64,000 nt of DNA, taken from NCBI RefSeq assembly GCF_019504385.1, contig NZ_CP080590.1:2956001-3020000 (forward strand), in the 5' to 3' direction. This DNA comes from Devosia salina (GTDB taxonomy: Bacteria; Pseudomonadota; Alphaproteobacteria; Rhizobiales; Devosiaceae). Of the stretch, positions 17,495-26,818 are shown piece after piece (position 1 is the first letter of the stretch; every line of letters begins with the position of its first letter). Position numbers and translations under genes: made by a program. The notes under the pieces were generated by a model that had not been told where the DNA came from, made no database searches, and saw only the letters and a program-made list of their open reading frames with translations.

Positions 17495-18576
17495 TACGCG
17501 ACCCCTCGGCTCGGCTGCGGTGCCACCCGGCGGATGCGATAGCGCACCAGCAGATCGCCCGCGAGCAGGAAGAACAGCATCATGGACTGGAAAATGCCCG
17601 TTGCGGCATTGGGCAGTCCGATTGTCGTCTGCGCGACTTCCCCGCCCACAAAGGTGATCGCCAGGACGATGCCCGCAACGATCACCCCGAGCGGGTTGAG
17701 ACGACCGAGAAAGGCCACGATGATGGCGGTGAACCCGTAATTGGTGGGAAATCCCGGCACCATGCGCTGGAACGGACCGGCCACTTCCAGCACGCCGGCC
17801 AGTCCCGCCAGTCCACCCGAGACCAGCAGCGCCAGCCAGATGGTCTTGTTTTCCGAGAAACCGCCATAGCGCGCGGCATGCGGCGCCGTGCCGACCACCC
17901 GCATCTGGTAGCCAAAGACCGAGCGCGTCATGATGAACCAGGCGATCAGGGCCACGACAACGGCGATCGGCACGCCCAGATGCACGATGGTTCCCGGTAT
18001 GATGGTGGGCAGGCGCGCCGCCTCGGCAAACAGCCTTGTCTGGGGAAAGCCCATGCCCATCGGGTCCTTCCACGGCGCCCGGATGAGATAGTAGATTAAC
18101 TGCACCGAGGCATAGGTCAGCATCAGCGAAGTGAGGATTTCGTTGACATTGAGCCGGGTGCGCAACAGCGCCGGAATGGCGGCATAGAGCATGCCTCCGA
18201 CAATCCCCGCCAGGACCATGAGCGGCAGGATCCAGGGGCCGGTCATGTTATAGGTCGCCAGCGCTACCCAGGTACCGGCCAGACCACCGATGACATACTG
18301 GCCTTCGGCGCCGATATTCCACACATTGGCCCGATAGGCGATGGAAAGCCCCACCCCGATGATGATCAGCGGCGCCGCCTTGATCCCCAGATCCTGCCAT
18401 TTGTAGGCATTGGTGAGGGGCGTGAGGAAGATTTCGCGGACCGCACCCAGACCGTTGTAGCCGATGGCCGAAAAGATGATGGCCCCGACGATCATCGTCA
18501 GCACCACCGCCGCTACCGGCGTCAGGTACAGCATCAGCCGGCTGGGTTCGGGACGCTTCTCAAGCCGGAACAGCAT
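17494..18576 (-). CDS. nucleoside-type ABC transporter permease 1
   Basis: This 360-residue permease carries the characteristic NVWNIGAEGQYVIGG and LRTRLNVNEILTSLMLTYA segments of NupB-like purine nucleoside importers. The ATG behind GGAGG is preferred. It overlaps the end of the ATPase gene by 17 bases, indicating cotranslation. It pairs with the downstream permease. Confidence 0.92.
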   Translation of the reverse strand: MLFRLEKRPEPSRLMLYLTPVAAVVLTMIVGAIIFSAIGYNGLGAVREIFLTPLTNAYKWQDLGIKAAPLIIIGVGLSIAYRANVWNIGAEGQYVIGGLAGTWVALATYNMTGPWILPLMVLAGIVGGMLYAAIPALLRTRLNVNEILTSLMLTYASVQLIYYLIRAPWKDPMGMGFPQTRLFAEAARLPTIIPGTIVHLGVPIAVVVALIAWFIMTRSVFGYQMRVVGTAPHAARYGGFSENKTIWLALLVSGGLAGLAGVLEVAGPFQRMVPGFPTNYGFTAIIVAFLGRLNPLGVIVAGIVLAITFVGGEVAQTTIGLPNAATGIFQSMMLFFLLAGDLLVRYRIRRVAPQPSRGVA

Positions 18577-20092
18577 CGGGCACCTCCGTCTCGCCATGCA
18601 CGCCGCCCATCAGCAGCCCGATCTCTTCCACGCTGAAATCCTTCACCGGTCGTGCCACGCTGAGCTGGCCCAGATTGATCACCGCCAGCGTGTCGCTGAG
18701 GGCCCGCAGCTCATCGAGGTCCTGGCTGATGACCACGATGGCAGACCCGGCTGCCGCCAGGTCGACCAGTGCCTGGTGGATGGCCGCTGCCGCCCCGGCA
18801 TCCACGCCCCAGGTCGGCTGGCTGACCACGAGCACGCTCGGCTTCTGCAGGATTTCCCGGCCCATGATGTATTTCTGCAGATTGCCGCCGGACAGCGACC
18901 CAGCCGTCGATGCCGGCCCAAGCGCCTTGACCGCGAAATCGGCGATCACCTTGCCGGTATAGGTGCGCGCCGCGCCAGAATTGATCAGTCCCAGCACCAC
19001 CATGCCCAGCCGGTCGCGCGCTGTCAGCACCGAATTGTCCGCCAGACTGAAATCACCGACCGCCGCGTGGCCATTGCGTTCCTCGGGGACCGCGCACAGC
19101 CCGTGCCGCCGCCGCTCGGTGGTGTCCATCAGGCCGATGCCGATGCCGTCTATGGAAATGGCATCGCGATCCTCGCCCTTGATCTCGCCGGAAAGCGCAT
19201 CGAGCAGGGCGTTCTGGCCGTTGCCGGCAACACCGGCAATGCCAAGGATTTCACCGGCCCGGACCGTGAAGCTCGCGCCATTGACCGGCACGTCGAAATG
19301 TCCCGCCTTTCGCGTGTGCAGCCCTCTGACGACCAGCTTGGGCGGGCCGAAGCTGCGGCCCTCCGGCTTGACGATATCCTTGAGCCCGGCACCGATCATC
19401 TTCTCGGCCATGGAGCGGCTGGTTTCCTGGCGGGGGTCGCAGGTATCGACCAGCTTGCCGCCACGCAGGATCGTCGCCGTGTCGCACAGCGCCTTGATCT
19501 CGTGCAGCTTGTGGGAAATGTAGAGGATCGAGCACCCCTCGGACGCAAGCTTGCGCAGCACGCTGAAAAGCTGCTCCACCTCCTGCGGTGTCAGCACCGA
19601 GGTCGGCTCGTCCATGATCAGCAGCTTGGGGTTCAGCAGCAGGGCCCGCACGATCTCGATACGCTGCCGCTCGCCCACCGACAGCGTGGCAACGGTGCGG
19701 TGGGGATCGAGGAGCAGCCCATAGGTCTGCATCACCTCGCGAATGCGCGCTTCCAGTTCCCGCGAGGGGATCTTGGCGTCCATGCCCAGTGCGATGTTTT
19801 CGAGGACGGTAAGCGCTTCGAACAGCGAGAAATGCTGGAACACCATGCCGATGCCCAGCCTGCGGGCCGCCTTGGGGTTCGGCACCACGACCGGCTCGCC
19901 ATTCCAGCGGATTTCGCCGCTATCGGGCTGCATGATCCCATAGATCATCTTGACCAGGGTGGACTTGCCGGCCCCGTTCTCGCCCAGAAGGGCGTGGATT
20001 TCGCCGGGCCTGACGGCAAATGACACATTGTCATTGGCCAATACGCCAGGAAACTGCTTGGTGATGCCGCTCAGTTCGAGCCGATTGGGCAT
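18560..20092 (-). CDS. nucleoside-type ABC transporter ATP-binding protein (two ATPase domains)
   Basis: The 510-residue protein has two fused nucleotide-binding domains. Domain 1 is complete: Walker A GENGAGKST, signature LSVGERQR and Walker B LLIMDEPTS. Domain 2 has a degenerate Walker A (GVAGNGQN), signature LSGGNLQK and a changed Walker B (VVSQPTWGVD). This asymmetry is usual for this importer class. It follows xdhC with only one base between, so substrate uptake and xanthine oxidation are made from one message. A GTG four codons upstream is an alternative start. Confidence 0.94.
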   Translation of the reverse strand: MPNRLELSGITKQFPGVLANDNVSFAVRPGEIHALLGENGAGKSTLVKMIYGIMQPDSGEIRWNGEPVVVPNPKAARRLGIGMVFQHFSLFEALTVLENIALGMDAKIPSRELEARIREVMQTYGLLLDPHRTVATLSVGERQRIEIVRALLLNPKLLIMDEPTSVLTPQEVEQLFSVLRKLASEGCSILYISHKLHEIKALCDTATILRGGKLVDTCDPRQETSRSMAEKMIGAGLKDIVKPEGRSFGPPKLVVRGLHTRKAGHFDVPVNGASFTVRAGEILGIAGVAGNGQNALLDALSGEIKGEDRDAISIDGIGIGLMDTTERRRHGLCAVPEERNGHAAVGDFSLADNSVLTARDRLGMVVLGLINSGAARTYTGKVIADFAVKALGPASTAGSLSGGNLQKYIMGREILQKPSVLVVSQPTWGVDAGAAAAIHQALVDLAAAGSAIVVISQDLDELRALSDTLAVINLGQLSVARPVKDFSVEEIGLLMGGVHGETEVPDAVPA

Positions 20093-20093
20093 A

Positions 20094-20954
20094 TCAGAAT
20101 CCACTCGCCACCCCCTCCTTGCTGGGGGTGGACCCATGCCCGACTGAAACTTCCCGTCCCCCAATCTGGACCATAACTTCAGCGGCCGCCAGTGCCGCAA
20201 TAACAGAAGGGCGTTTATCCCCAAGCCCTTGCGCCCCGATGGGCGAAATCAGGCGCGTCAGGGCCGCGGCGTCGCCCCCCTGCTCCAGATACCAGTTCGA
20301 GAATTTTGCCCGCTTGGTCTTGGACCCCACCATGCCGACATAGGGGCTGTCGGCGCGCGCCAGGGCCTCCTGGGCAATGAGAAAATCGAGGGCGTGATCA
20401 TGGGTGACGATGACATAGGCGCTGCCTTGCGGCGCGGAGCGCACCACGGCCTCCGGCATGGCCACCCGCCGATGCGCGATACCGGCCGGGAGCGCGTCCA
20501 GCTCTGCCTGTCGCGTATCGATGACCTCGACCTTGACCGGCAGCAAAGCCAGGATCTGCGCCAGCACCCGCCCGACATGGCCGGCACCGAAGATGTAGAC
20601 ATGGGCGGCGGCGTCGTTCTCGGCCACGGTTCGGGCCATCAGTTCTCGGCGCAGCGCGACATCGGCATGGCGGAGGCCGACCCTGACCCGCCCGCCGCAG
20701 CACTGGCCGATCTCCGGGCCCAGCGGCACGTCCATGGCCTCTTCTGCACGGCCCTCGGCGATGAGCCGGCGGGCATGATCGATGACCATATATTCGAGCG
20801 CCCCGCCGCCGATCGTGCCCAGGATGGCACCCAGGCCTACCAACATGAACGTGCCCTCGGCCCGCGGCGAGGACCCCCGCACCGAAACCAGCTCGCATGC
20901 AATCGCATCGGGATTGGCAGCGAAAAAGGCTTCGAGGGCAGCGGGGGAGGTCAT
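20094..20954 (-). CDS. xdhC: XdhC, xanthine dehydrogenase maturation factor
   Basis: XdhC binds molybdenum cofactor, supports its sulfuration and delivers it to XdhB. The 286-residue protein has the XdhC/CoxI N-terminal domain (RGSSPRAEGT, GTIGGGALE, CCGGRV) and the C-terminal Rossmann-like XdhC_C domain (VYIFGAGHVGRVLA). It starts one base after the xdhB stop. Its last codons (HGSTPSKEGVASGF) are written by a GC palindrome related to the dispersed repeats. Confidence 0.95.
   Translation of the reverse strand: MTSPAALEAFFAANPDAIACELVSVRGSSPRAEGTFMLVGLGAILGTIGGGALEYMVIDHARRLIAEGRAEEAMDVPLGPEIGQCCGGRVRVGLRHADVALRRELMARTVAENDAAAHVYIFGAGHVGRVLAQILALLPVKVEVIDTRQAELDALPAGIAHRRVAMPEAVVRSAPQGSAYVIVTHDHALDFLIAQEALARADSPYVGMVGSKTKRAKFSNWYLEQGGDAAALTRLISPIGAQGLGDKRPSVIAALAAAEVMVQIGGREVSVGHGSTPSKEGVASGF
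20108..20131. repeat. palindrome inside the 3' end of xdhC
   Basis: CCACCCCC and GGGGGTGG pair around TCCTTGCT. It resembles the C-rich/G-rich repeats of the gaps, but here it lies in coding sequence just before the ABC ATPase start. It could modulate the xdhC-ABC boundary. Confidence 0.5.
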
Positions 20955-20955
20955 G

Positions 20956-23283
20956 TCAGGCGCCTCGTGCTGTCTTCATCCGCTCAACCCCCATCAGCAC
21001 CCGCTCTGGGGTGACCGGCGTGTCGAGCTGCGGCGCCTTTTTGTAATCCGCCATGCTGGCCACCGCCATGCCCAGCGCCTCGACCACGCTGATCGCCAGC
21101 ATGAAGGGCGGTTCGCCCACCGCCTTTGAGCGGCCAATGGTCGGCTCGCGGTTCACCGACCATTCGGCGATCCTGACATTGAAGATGGGCGGCACGTCGG
21201 AGGCGAGCGGGATCTTGTAGGTGGAGGGCGCATGGGTGCGCAGCTGCCCCTTGTCGTCCCACACCAGCTCTTCGGTGGTCAGCCACCCCATGCCCTGGAT
21301 GAACCCGCCCTCGATCTGCCCCATATCGACGGCCGGGTTCAGCGACTTGCCGACATCGTGCAGGATATCGACGCGGTCGACCGTATATTCACCGGTCAGC
21401 GTATCGATGGTCACCTCGCTCACCGAAGCGCCATAGGCGAAGTAGTAGAACGGGTGCCCGCGGCCAGTGGCCCGGTCCCAGTGGATTTTGGGGGTCTTGT
21501 AGAAACCGGCGGCCGAGAGCTGCACCCGGTTCAGATAGGCCGAGGCCGCCAGTTCGGCGAAGGGGATGTGCTTGCGGCCCACATTGAGCCCGCCGGTGAC
21601 CCAGTGGCAATCAGCTTCGTCGGCATCATGGAGCTTTGCGGCATGCGCCAGCATCCTTGACTTGATCTGCTCGCACGCATCCCAGGCCGCCATGCCGTTG
21701 AGATCGGAGCCCGACGAGGCCGCCGTGGCCGAGGTATTGGGAACCTTGCCGGTCGAGGTCGCCATGATCTTGACGGTATCGAGATTGACGCCAAAGGCGT
21801 CGGCGACAACCTGGGCGACCTTGATATAGAGCCCCTGCCCCATCTCGGTGCCGCCATGGCTGAGATGGATCGAACCGTCCTTGTAAACATGCACCAGCGC
21901 GCCAGCCTGGTTGTACCAGGTGGCGGTGAAGGAGATGCCGAACTTGACCGGCGTCAGCGCAATGCCCTTCTTGAGGACCGTGCTGGTCTTGTTAAAGTCG
22001 ATGATGGCCCGTCGGCGGGCCTGGTAGTCCGACGAGGCTTCGAGTTCGTCCACCACCCGATGGACGATATTGTCCTCCACAACCTGATGGTAGGGCGTCA
22101 CATTGTCGGTGTCGGTGCCGTAGAAATTGGCCTTGCGAATGTCGAGCGTGTCCTTGCCCAGCGCATAGGCAATGTCCTCGATCCAGCGCTCGCAAGCCAC
22201 CATGCCCTGCGGCCCGCCAAAGCCGCGAAAAGCGGTATTGGAGACGGTGTTGGTGTAGAGCGGCTCGGAGCGTACGCGGACAGCCGGATACCAATAGGCA
22301 TTGTCGGCATGGAACAGCGCCCGGTCGGTCACAGGGCCAGTGAGGTCTGACGAAAAGCCGCCGCGCGCGCCATAGACGGCATCGACCGCCAATATCCTGC
22401 CGCTCTCGTCATAGCCCACATCATAGTCGACCACGAAGTCGTGCCGCTTGCCGGTGGCTTGCATGTCATCGTCGCGGTCGGGCCTGATCTTGCAGGCGCG
22501 ATTCCACTTCTTGGCAGCAAGGGCCGCCACGGCCGCGAACAGATTGCCTTGTGTTTCCTTGCCCCCGAAACCACCGCCCATTCGCCGCACATTGACCGTC
22601 ACGGCATTGTGGCGGATGCCCAGCACCTGGGCGACCATCAACTGTACCTCGCTTGGGTGCTGCGTCGAGGAATGGATGGTGACGTCCTCGTCTTCGCCCG
22701 GAACAGCAAAGGCGATCTGCCCTTCGAGGTAGAAATGATCCTGCCCGCCAATGGTGACCGCACCCCTGGCCCGGCGTGGCGCGGACGTCAGCGCGGCATC
22801 GACTTCGCCGCGTTCGAGTTTCAGTGGCTCGGTAACGAGTTTTCCGCCAGCCGCCTGCCCGGCCCGGACATCGGCGATCCACGGCCGGTCGCGATAGTCG
22901 ATTTTTGCCAGCTGAGCCGCCCGTCGGGCCGCTTCCCGCGTTTCGGCGATGACGGCAAAGACGGGCTGTCCCCAGAACTGCACCTCGCCGACGGCAAAGA
23001 TCGGCTCGTCATGCTTGTGGCTGGGGCTGACATCATTCTCGCCGGGAATATCCTCGGCGGTGAGAACGCCAATCACCCCCGGCGCTGACCGCACGGCGTC
23101 GAGATTCATGCCGAGGATTTCGGCGTGCGGCTTGGTCGAGAGGCCGAGATAGGCATGCATCGTGCCGACCGGCTCGATCATGTCGTCGATATATTCGGCC
23201 GTTCCGGTGACATGCTTGGGGCCGCTGTCGTGGCGGGTAGGGGCATGGAGTGTGGCGAGAGAAATGTCGCTCTGCTTGTTCAT
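20956..23283 (-). CDS. xdhB: xanthine dehydrogenase, molybdopterin-binding subunit
   Basis: XdhB holds the molybdenum active site that hydroxylates hypoxanthine and xanthine to urate. The 775-residue subunit shows RMGGGFGGKETQ, the substrate-orienting AFRGFGGPQG arginine, GTEMGQGLYIKVAQ and the catalytic glutamate in VGEPPFMLA near the C-terminus. The upstream GQDHFYLEGQ also fits the family. Its ATG overlaps the xdhA stop (TGATG). Confidence 0.97.
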   Translation of the reverse strand: MNKQSDISLATLHAPTRHDSGPKHVTGTAEYIDDMIEPVGTMHAYLGLSTKPHAEILGMNLDAVRSAPGVIGVLTAEDIPGENDVSPSHKHDEPIFAVGEVQFWGQPVFAVIAETREAARRAAQLAKIDYRDRPWIADVRAGQAAGGKLVTEPLKLERGEVDAALTSAPRRARGAVTIGGQDHFYLEGQIAFAVPGEDEDVTIHSSTQHPSEVQLMVAQVLGIRHNAVTVNVRRMGGGFGGKETQGNLFAAVAALAAKKWNRACKIRPDRDDDMQATGKRHDFVVDYDVGYDESGRILAVDAVYGARGGFSSDLTGPVTDRALFHADNAYWYPAVRVRSEPLYTNTVSNTAFRGFGGPQGMVACERWIEDIAYALGKDTLDIRKANFYGTDTDNVTPYHQVVEDNIVHRVVDELEASSDYQARRRAIIDFNKTSTVLKKGIALTPVKFGISFTATWYNQAGALVHVYKDGSIHLSHGGTEMGQGLYIKVAQVVADAFGVNLDTVKIMATSTGKVPNTSATAASSGSDLNGMAAWDACEQIKSRMLAHAAKLHDADEADCHWVTGGLNVGRKHIPFAELAASAYLNRVQLSAAGFYKTPKIHWDRATGRGHPFYYFAYGASVSEVTIDTLTGEYTVDRVDILHDVGKSLNPAVDMGQIEGGFIQGMGWLTTEELVWDDKGQLRTHAPSTYKIPLASDVPPIFNVRIAEWSVNREPTIGRSKAVGEPPFMLAISVVEALGMAVASMADYKKAPQLDTPVTPERVLMGVERMKTARGA

Positions 23284-24749
23284 CACGCCACCTCCCTCGC
23301 CAGACGCTCACTCCGCTCCTGTGTCCACAGGAAGAAGCGCTTGAGCAGGTTCTGAGCTGCAAGCATGCGATAATCAGCCGAAGCGCGCATGTCGCTGATC
23401 GGCGAAAAATCCTCGGCAAACTGGCCGGTCACGGCCTCGATCGTATCCATGGTCCAGGGCTTGCCGATGAGCGCCGCTTCGACCGCCTTGGCGCGCTTCG
23501 GCGTCGCCGCCATGCCGCCAAAGGCGATGCGGACCATGCCCACGGCTCCGGCGTCGTTGACGAACACCCGGAAGGCCCCGCACAGCGCCGAAATGTCTTC
23601 CTCGCGGCGCTTGGAAATCTTGTAGGTGGCGAATTTTTCTCCGGCCGGCAGCAGCGGAATGGTGACGCTTTCGACGAATTCGCCAGGCTGGCGGTCCTGC
23701 TTGCCATAGGCCAGGAAATAGTCTTCCAGCTTGATCTCGCCGCGATGCTCGCCGCGGCGCAGGTGCAGTTTGGCGCCCAGCGCGATGAAGGGCGGCGGCG
23801 TATCGCCAATGGGCGAGCCATTGGCAATATTCCCGCCGATCGTGCCCATATTGCGGATCTGCTCGCCGGCAATGCGATCCCACAATTCGCCCAGCTGCGG
23901 GAAGTTGGCCGCGATCACCGGCTGCGCCTCGGAATAAGAAACCCCGGCATAAAAACGCACTTCGCTGTCATTCTCGGCAATGCGCTTCAATTCCTGCAGA
24001 TGGCCGATAAAGATCACCGGGCCGATGGCGCGCATGAACTTGGTGACCCAGAGGCCGACATCGGTCGAGCCGGCCACGATCCGCGCATCCGGATTGGCTT
24101 CGTAGACGGCAGCAAAATCATCGAGCGAGGCCGGAATGATGATCTTGCGGTCATCCTCACCGATCTCGACCCGCCGCCCGTCATGCATGGCCCGGAGCTT
24201 GTCCCTGACCGCGATGCGCTCGGCAAGGAGCGGATCGCCCTGTGGCTGGCCATAGCTGGACATGGACTGCGCCGCCCGGATGATGGGCGCATATCCGGTG
24301 CAGCGGCAGAGATTGCCCTGCAGCGCCTTCTCGATCGCCGCGCGCGACGGGTCGGGATTGCGCATCCAGAGGCCATAAAGGCTCATCACGAAGCCGGGCG
24401 TGCAGAACCCGCACTGGCTGCCATGATGGTCGACCATGGCCTGCTGCACGGGGTGGAGGGCGCCATTCTCGCCGCGCAGATGCTCGATGGTCACCACATG
24501 CGTGCCATGCAGGCTACCCACGAAGCGGATGCAGGCGGTCACAGAGTCATAGATGATCTCGTCATCCATCAACCGCCCGACCAGCACCGTACAGGCGCCG
24601 CAATCGCCCTCGGCGCAGCCTTCCTTGGAGCCACGCAGGCGCCGCTCCAATCGCAGCCAGTCGAGCAGGGTCAGATCCGGCGCCACATCGGTGAGGATGA
24701 CCTCCTCACCATTGAGCAGGAATTTGATGGCGTGGCTGACCTCGACCAT
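23283..24749 (-). CDS. xdhA: xanthine dehydrogenase, FeS/FAD subunit
   Basis: XdhA carries two [2Fe-2S] clusters and FAD and passes electrons from XdhB to NAD. The 488-residue protein has the plant-ferredoxin motif CAEGDCGAC near residue 50, the second cluster QCGFCTPG and NLCRCTGY at about 112-150, then an FAD-binding domain with VAGSTDVGLWV and GTIGGNIANGSPIGD. It starts three bases after uraH. The subunit split between XdhA and XdhB is the usual bacterial form. Confidence 0.97.
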   Translation of the reverse strand: MVEVSHAIKFLLNGEEVILTDVAPDLTLLDWLRLERRLRGSKEGCAEGDCGACTVLVGRLMDDEIIYDSVTACIRFVGSLHGTHVVTIEHLRGENGALHPVQQAMVDHHGSQCGFCTPGFVMSLYGLWMRNPDPSRAAIEKALQGNLCRCTGYAPIIRAAQSMSSYGQPQGDPLLAERIAVRDKLRAMHDGRRVEIGEDDRKIIIPASLDDFAAVYEANPDARIVAGSTDVGLWVTKFMRAIGPVIFIGHLQELKRIAENDSEVRFYAGVSYSEAQPVIAANFPQLGELWDRIAGEQIRNMGTIGGNIANGSPIGDTPPPFIALGAKLHLRRGEHRGEIKLEDYFLAYGKQDRQPGEFVESVTIPLLPAGEKFATYKISKRREEDISALCGAFRVFVNDAGAVGMVRIAFGGMAATPKRAKAVEAALIGKPWTMDTIEAVTGQFAEDFSPISDMRASADYRMLAAQNLLKRFFLWTQERSERLAREVA

Positions 24750-24752
24750 GGC

Positions 24753-25103
24753 TCAGCTCCCCCGATAGGTCGAATAGGCGAAGGGACTGACGAGGAGCGG
24801 CACGTGGTAGTGCTTGTCCTCGGAAATGGTGAAGCGGATCGGTACCACGTCGAGGAACGGCGTTGCGATCTCTACCCCAAGGCGCTCGAAATACTGGCCG
24901 ACATGGAAGCGGATCTCGAATTCGCCATGCTGGAACTGATCCTCACCAAGGAGCGGCTGGTCCACCCGGCCATCGGCATTGGTATAGCTGTCGGCCAGGT
25001 GATGGGTGTGGTCGCCATGCACGAAATGCAGCTCCAGCCGCATGCCCCGCGCCGGCTTGCCGTGCATGGTGTCCAGGACATGGGTGGTGAGGGCTCCGCC
25101 CAT
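24753..25103 (-). CDS. uraH: 5-hydroxyisourate hydrolase
   Basis: This transthyretin-like enzyme hydrolyses 5-hydroxyisourate, the PuuD product, to OHCU. The 116-residue length is typical. Both signatures are present: LTTHVLDTMHGKPA at the N-terminus and the C-terminal SPFAYSTYRGS. The ATG is preceded by GGAG. It is the first gene of the uraH-xdhABC-transporter operon. Confidence 0.95.
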   Translation of the reverse strand: MGGALTTHVLDTMHGKPARGMRLELHFVHGDHTHHLADSYTNADGRVDQPLLGEDQFQHGEFEIRFHVGQYFERLGVEIATPFLDVVPIRFTISEDKHYHVPLLVSPFAYSTYRGS

Positions 25104-25162
25104 TCTGCTGCTCCATATTCGTTCCCCGGCCAGCACCTTAGCATGCGCTTTTGCTCTTGATA

Positions 25163-25177
25163 CTCTCAAATTGGGAG
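25163..25177. promoter_or_regulatory. candidate LysR operator between uraH and its regulator
   Basis: CTCTCAA, one base, TTGGGAG is a near-perfect inverted repeat in the 78-base divergent gap. The right arm includes the GGGAG ribosome-binding site of the LysR gene and ends four bases before its ATG, which suggests autoregulation. On the other strand it overlaps a possible -35 element (TTGAGA) for uraH. Confidence 0.5.
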
Positions 25178-25181
25178 CATT

Positions 25182-26195
25182 ATGCTGCCGAAACGGCAAC
25201 AGGAGCACAGGCCCGTGGAGCATCGGCCGTCCCTCGAAAGACCCCGCGAACACGCACTTTCTGCCAGCCTGCTGGCCCGCGTCTTCCACCAGCCCTCGCT
25301 GCTCTATTTCAACGCCGTGGCCACCCACCTGTCCATCCGCGAGGCGGCGCGGCGCCTCAACGTCGCATCCTCGGCAGTCACGCGGCAGGTGGCCCAGCTC
25401 GAAGACGCTCTGGGCATTGCACTCTTCCTGCGCGAAAAGCGACGCCTGCGCCTGTCACCCGCGGGCGAAATCCTCTTCCGCCATTCGCGCCGCCTCGTCG
25501 CGCCCATGGAGGCGGCGGTCTCCGAAATCGAATTGCTGCGGGGAGTGCGCGCCGGCTCGGTACGGATCGCTGCGGCCGAAAGCGTGGGACTATCCTTCCT
25601 GCCCAGCCTGATCAGCGATTTCGGCAAGCGCTATCCGCGCCTGACACTCGACATCGCCATCATTCCCTCCGCGGAAGTGGTGCAGCGCCTGGTAGAGGAG
25701 CGCATCGATATCGGTTTCGGGTTCATCGCCAAGCCGCCGCGCCAGGTCGACATTGCCTTTCGTCGCGACGTCTCCATCGGTGCGCTCATGAGCCCCGACC
25801 ACCCCCTGGCCACGGTCGATACTCTCACGATGGAACGGTGTCTCGACCATCCCCTGGCCGTTGGAAAGCCGGAAATCTCCATCCGCGAGGTGATTGAGCC
25901 TTTCCTCAAGACGTCCGCCAGCATCACGCCACCCCTGGTGGAAGTGAACTCCATCCGTCTCCTGGTGGAGCTGGCCATAGGGGGCCATTATGCGTCGATC
26001 ATGACCCCCATAGGCGCGCAGAACGAAATTGCTGCCGGCCGGCTGATCTTCCGACCGCTGCAGGATGGCGGCCTGCCCACCAATCGCTTTGGCATCCTGG
26101 TGCGGGCCGGCAGTTCTCTGCACCTGGCGCCGGCCATTTTCTTCGAGCACGCCAAGGCCTATTTCGAGAGCCTGTCGCTGCCCGGCGCAATCTAG
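25182..26195 (+). CDS. LysR-family regulator, probably of purine degradation
   Basis: The 337-residue protein has an N-terminal winged helix-turn-helix (residues about 37-96, ATHLSIREAARRLNVASSAVTRQVAQLE) after a longer than usual N-terminal tail, and a C-terminal LysR substrate domain starting at about GSVRIAAAESVG. It is divergent from uraH-xdhABC. A ligand from the purine pathway is inferred from position only. Confidence 0.88.
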   Translation: MLPKRQQEHRPVEHRPSLERPREHALSASLLARVFHQPSLLYFNAVATHLSIREAARRLNVASSAVTRQVAQLEDALGIALFLREKRRLRLSPAGEILFRHSRRLVAPMEAAVSEIELLRGVRAGSVRIAAAESVGLSFLPSLISDFGKRYPRLTLDIAIIPSAEVVQRLVEERIDIGFGFIAKPPRQVDIAFRRDVSIGALMSPDHPLATVDTLTMERCLDHPLAVGKPEISIREVIEPFLKTSASITPPLVEVNSIRLLVELAIGGHYASIMTPIGAQNEIAAGRLIFRPLQDGGLPTNRFGILVRAGSSLHLAPAIFFEHAKAYFESLSLPGAI

Positions 26196-26208
26196 AACCA
26201 AGTCCACT

Positions 26209-26264
26209 TGACATTCATTCACGATCAGCTATTGATTTTATTCATAGCCAATCGTGAATGAATT
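26209..26264 (+). promoter_or_regulatory. promoter with long inverted repeat before the first ArsR gene
   Basis: A TTGACA -35 (26209-26214) and a TATTGA -10 (26231-26236) are spaced by 16 bases. A perfect 13-bp inverted repeat overlaps them: ATTCATTCACGAT (26214-26226) and ATCGTGAATGAAT (26252-26264). The right arm ends three bases before the ATG. This fits autorepression by the ArsR protein. The ribosome-binding site is weak. Confidence 0.72.
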
Positions 26265-26267
26265 GCC

Positions 26268-26591
26268 ATGAACGACACCCAGGATGCCCTGTTCCGCTCG
26301 CTGGCCGATCCGACGAGGCGCGCCATTTTCGAACAGCTCTGCCGCAAGGGCGAGCAGACGGTCGGTACATTGACCAATGCGGCCGGGGTCGCCCAGCCAA
26401 CGGTCTCCAAGCACCTGCTTCTGCTCAAGCAGGCGGGTCTCGTGAAGGACCGGCATGCCGGCCGGCAGACGCATTATTCGGCCCGGGTCGAGGCCCTCGC
26501 CCCGCTGATGGACTGGACCAAGGAAATGACCGGCTTCTGGGAGGCACGGCTCGATGCCCTGGAAAATTTGCTCGAAAGGATGGACCAATGA
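26268..26591 (+). CDS. ArsR-family transcriptional repressor (module 1)
   Basis: The 107-residue winged-helix protein has LADPTRRAIFEQLCRKGEQ, the recognition helix AGVAQPTVSKHLLLLKQAGLV and a beta-wing GRQTHYSA. No metal-binding CxC motif is seen, which places it with the SdpR-like, non-metal ArsR group. It heads a five-gene operon and its ATG sits next to a 13-bp inverted repeat, so it likely represses its own operon. Such ArsR genes often pair with SRPBCC proteins, as here. Confidence 0.9.
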   Translation: MNDTQDALFRSLADPTRRAIFEQLCRKGEQTVGTLTNAAGVAQPTVSKHLLLLKQAGLVKDRHAGRQTHYSARVEALAPLMDWTKEMTGFWEARLDALENLLERMDQ

Positions 26592-26815
26592 CTTTCAGTC
26601 GCTTCGTTCGCCAGTTTCACCGCTGGACCTCGATCGCCTTCACCCTCACCGTGATCGCCAATTTCGTTGCAATAGGCATGATGGGTCAGGCCAACGTGCC
26701 TCCGCTCGTGACCTATTCGCCGCTGCTGCCGCTGTTCCTGCTGCTGTTCTCGGGGCTGTTCATGTTCCTCCAGCCCTATGCCGCCCGCTGGCGCGGCGCC
26801 CGCACGGCCGCCTGA
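26588..26815 (+). CDS. small two-helix membrane protein in the ArsR operon
   Basis: The 75-residue protein has two hydrophobic helices (IAFTLTVIANFVAIGMMG and LLPLFLLLFSGLFMFL) and short basic ends. Its ATG overlaps the arsR stop (ATGA). No family is recognised with confidence. Coupling to the regulator suggests a shared function. Confidence 0.8.
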   Translation: MTFSRFVRQFHRWTSIAFTLTVIANFVAIGMMGQANVPPLVTYSPLLPLFLLLFSGLFMFLQPYAARWRGARTAA

Positions 26816-26818
26816 CCC

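Noticed and set aside
18464..20023. Plus-strand frame of 519 codons across the ABC ATPase
   Set aside because: The minus-strand ATPase has full Walker and signature motifs; the other frame is compositional noise rich in His, Gln and Arg.
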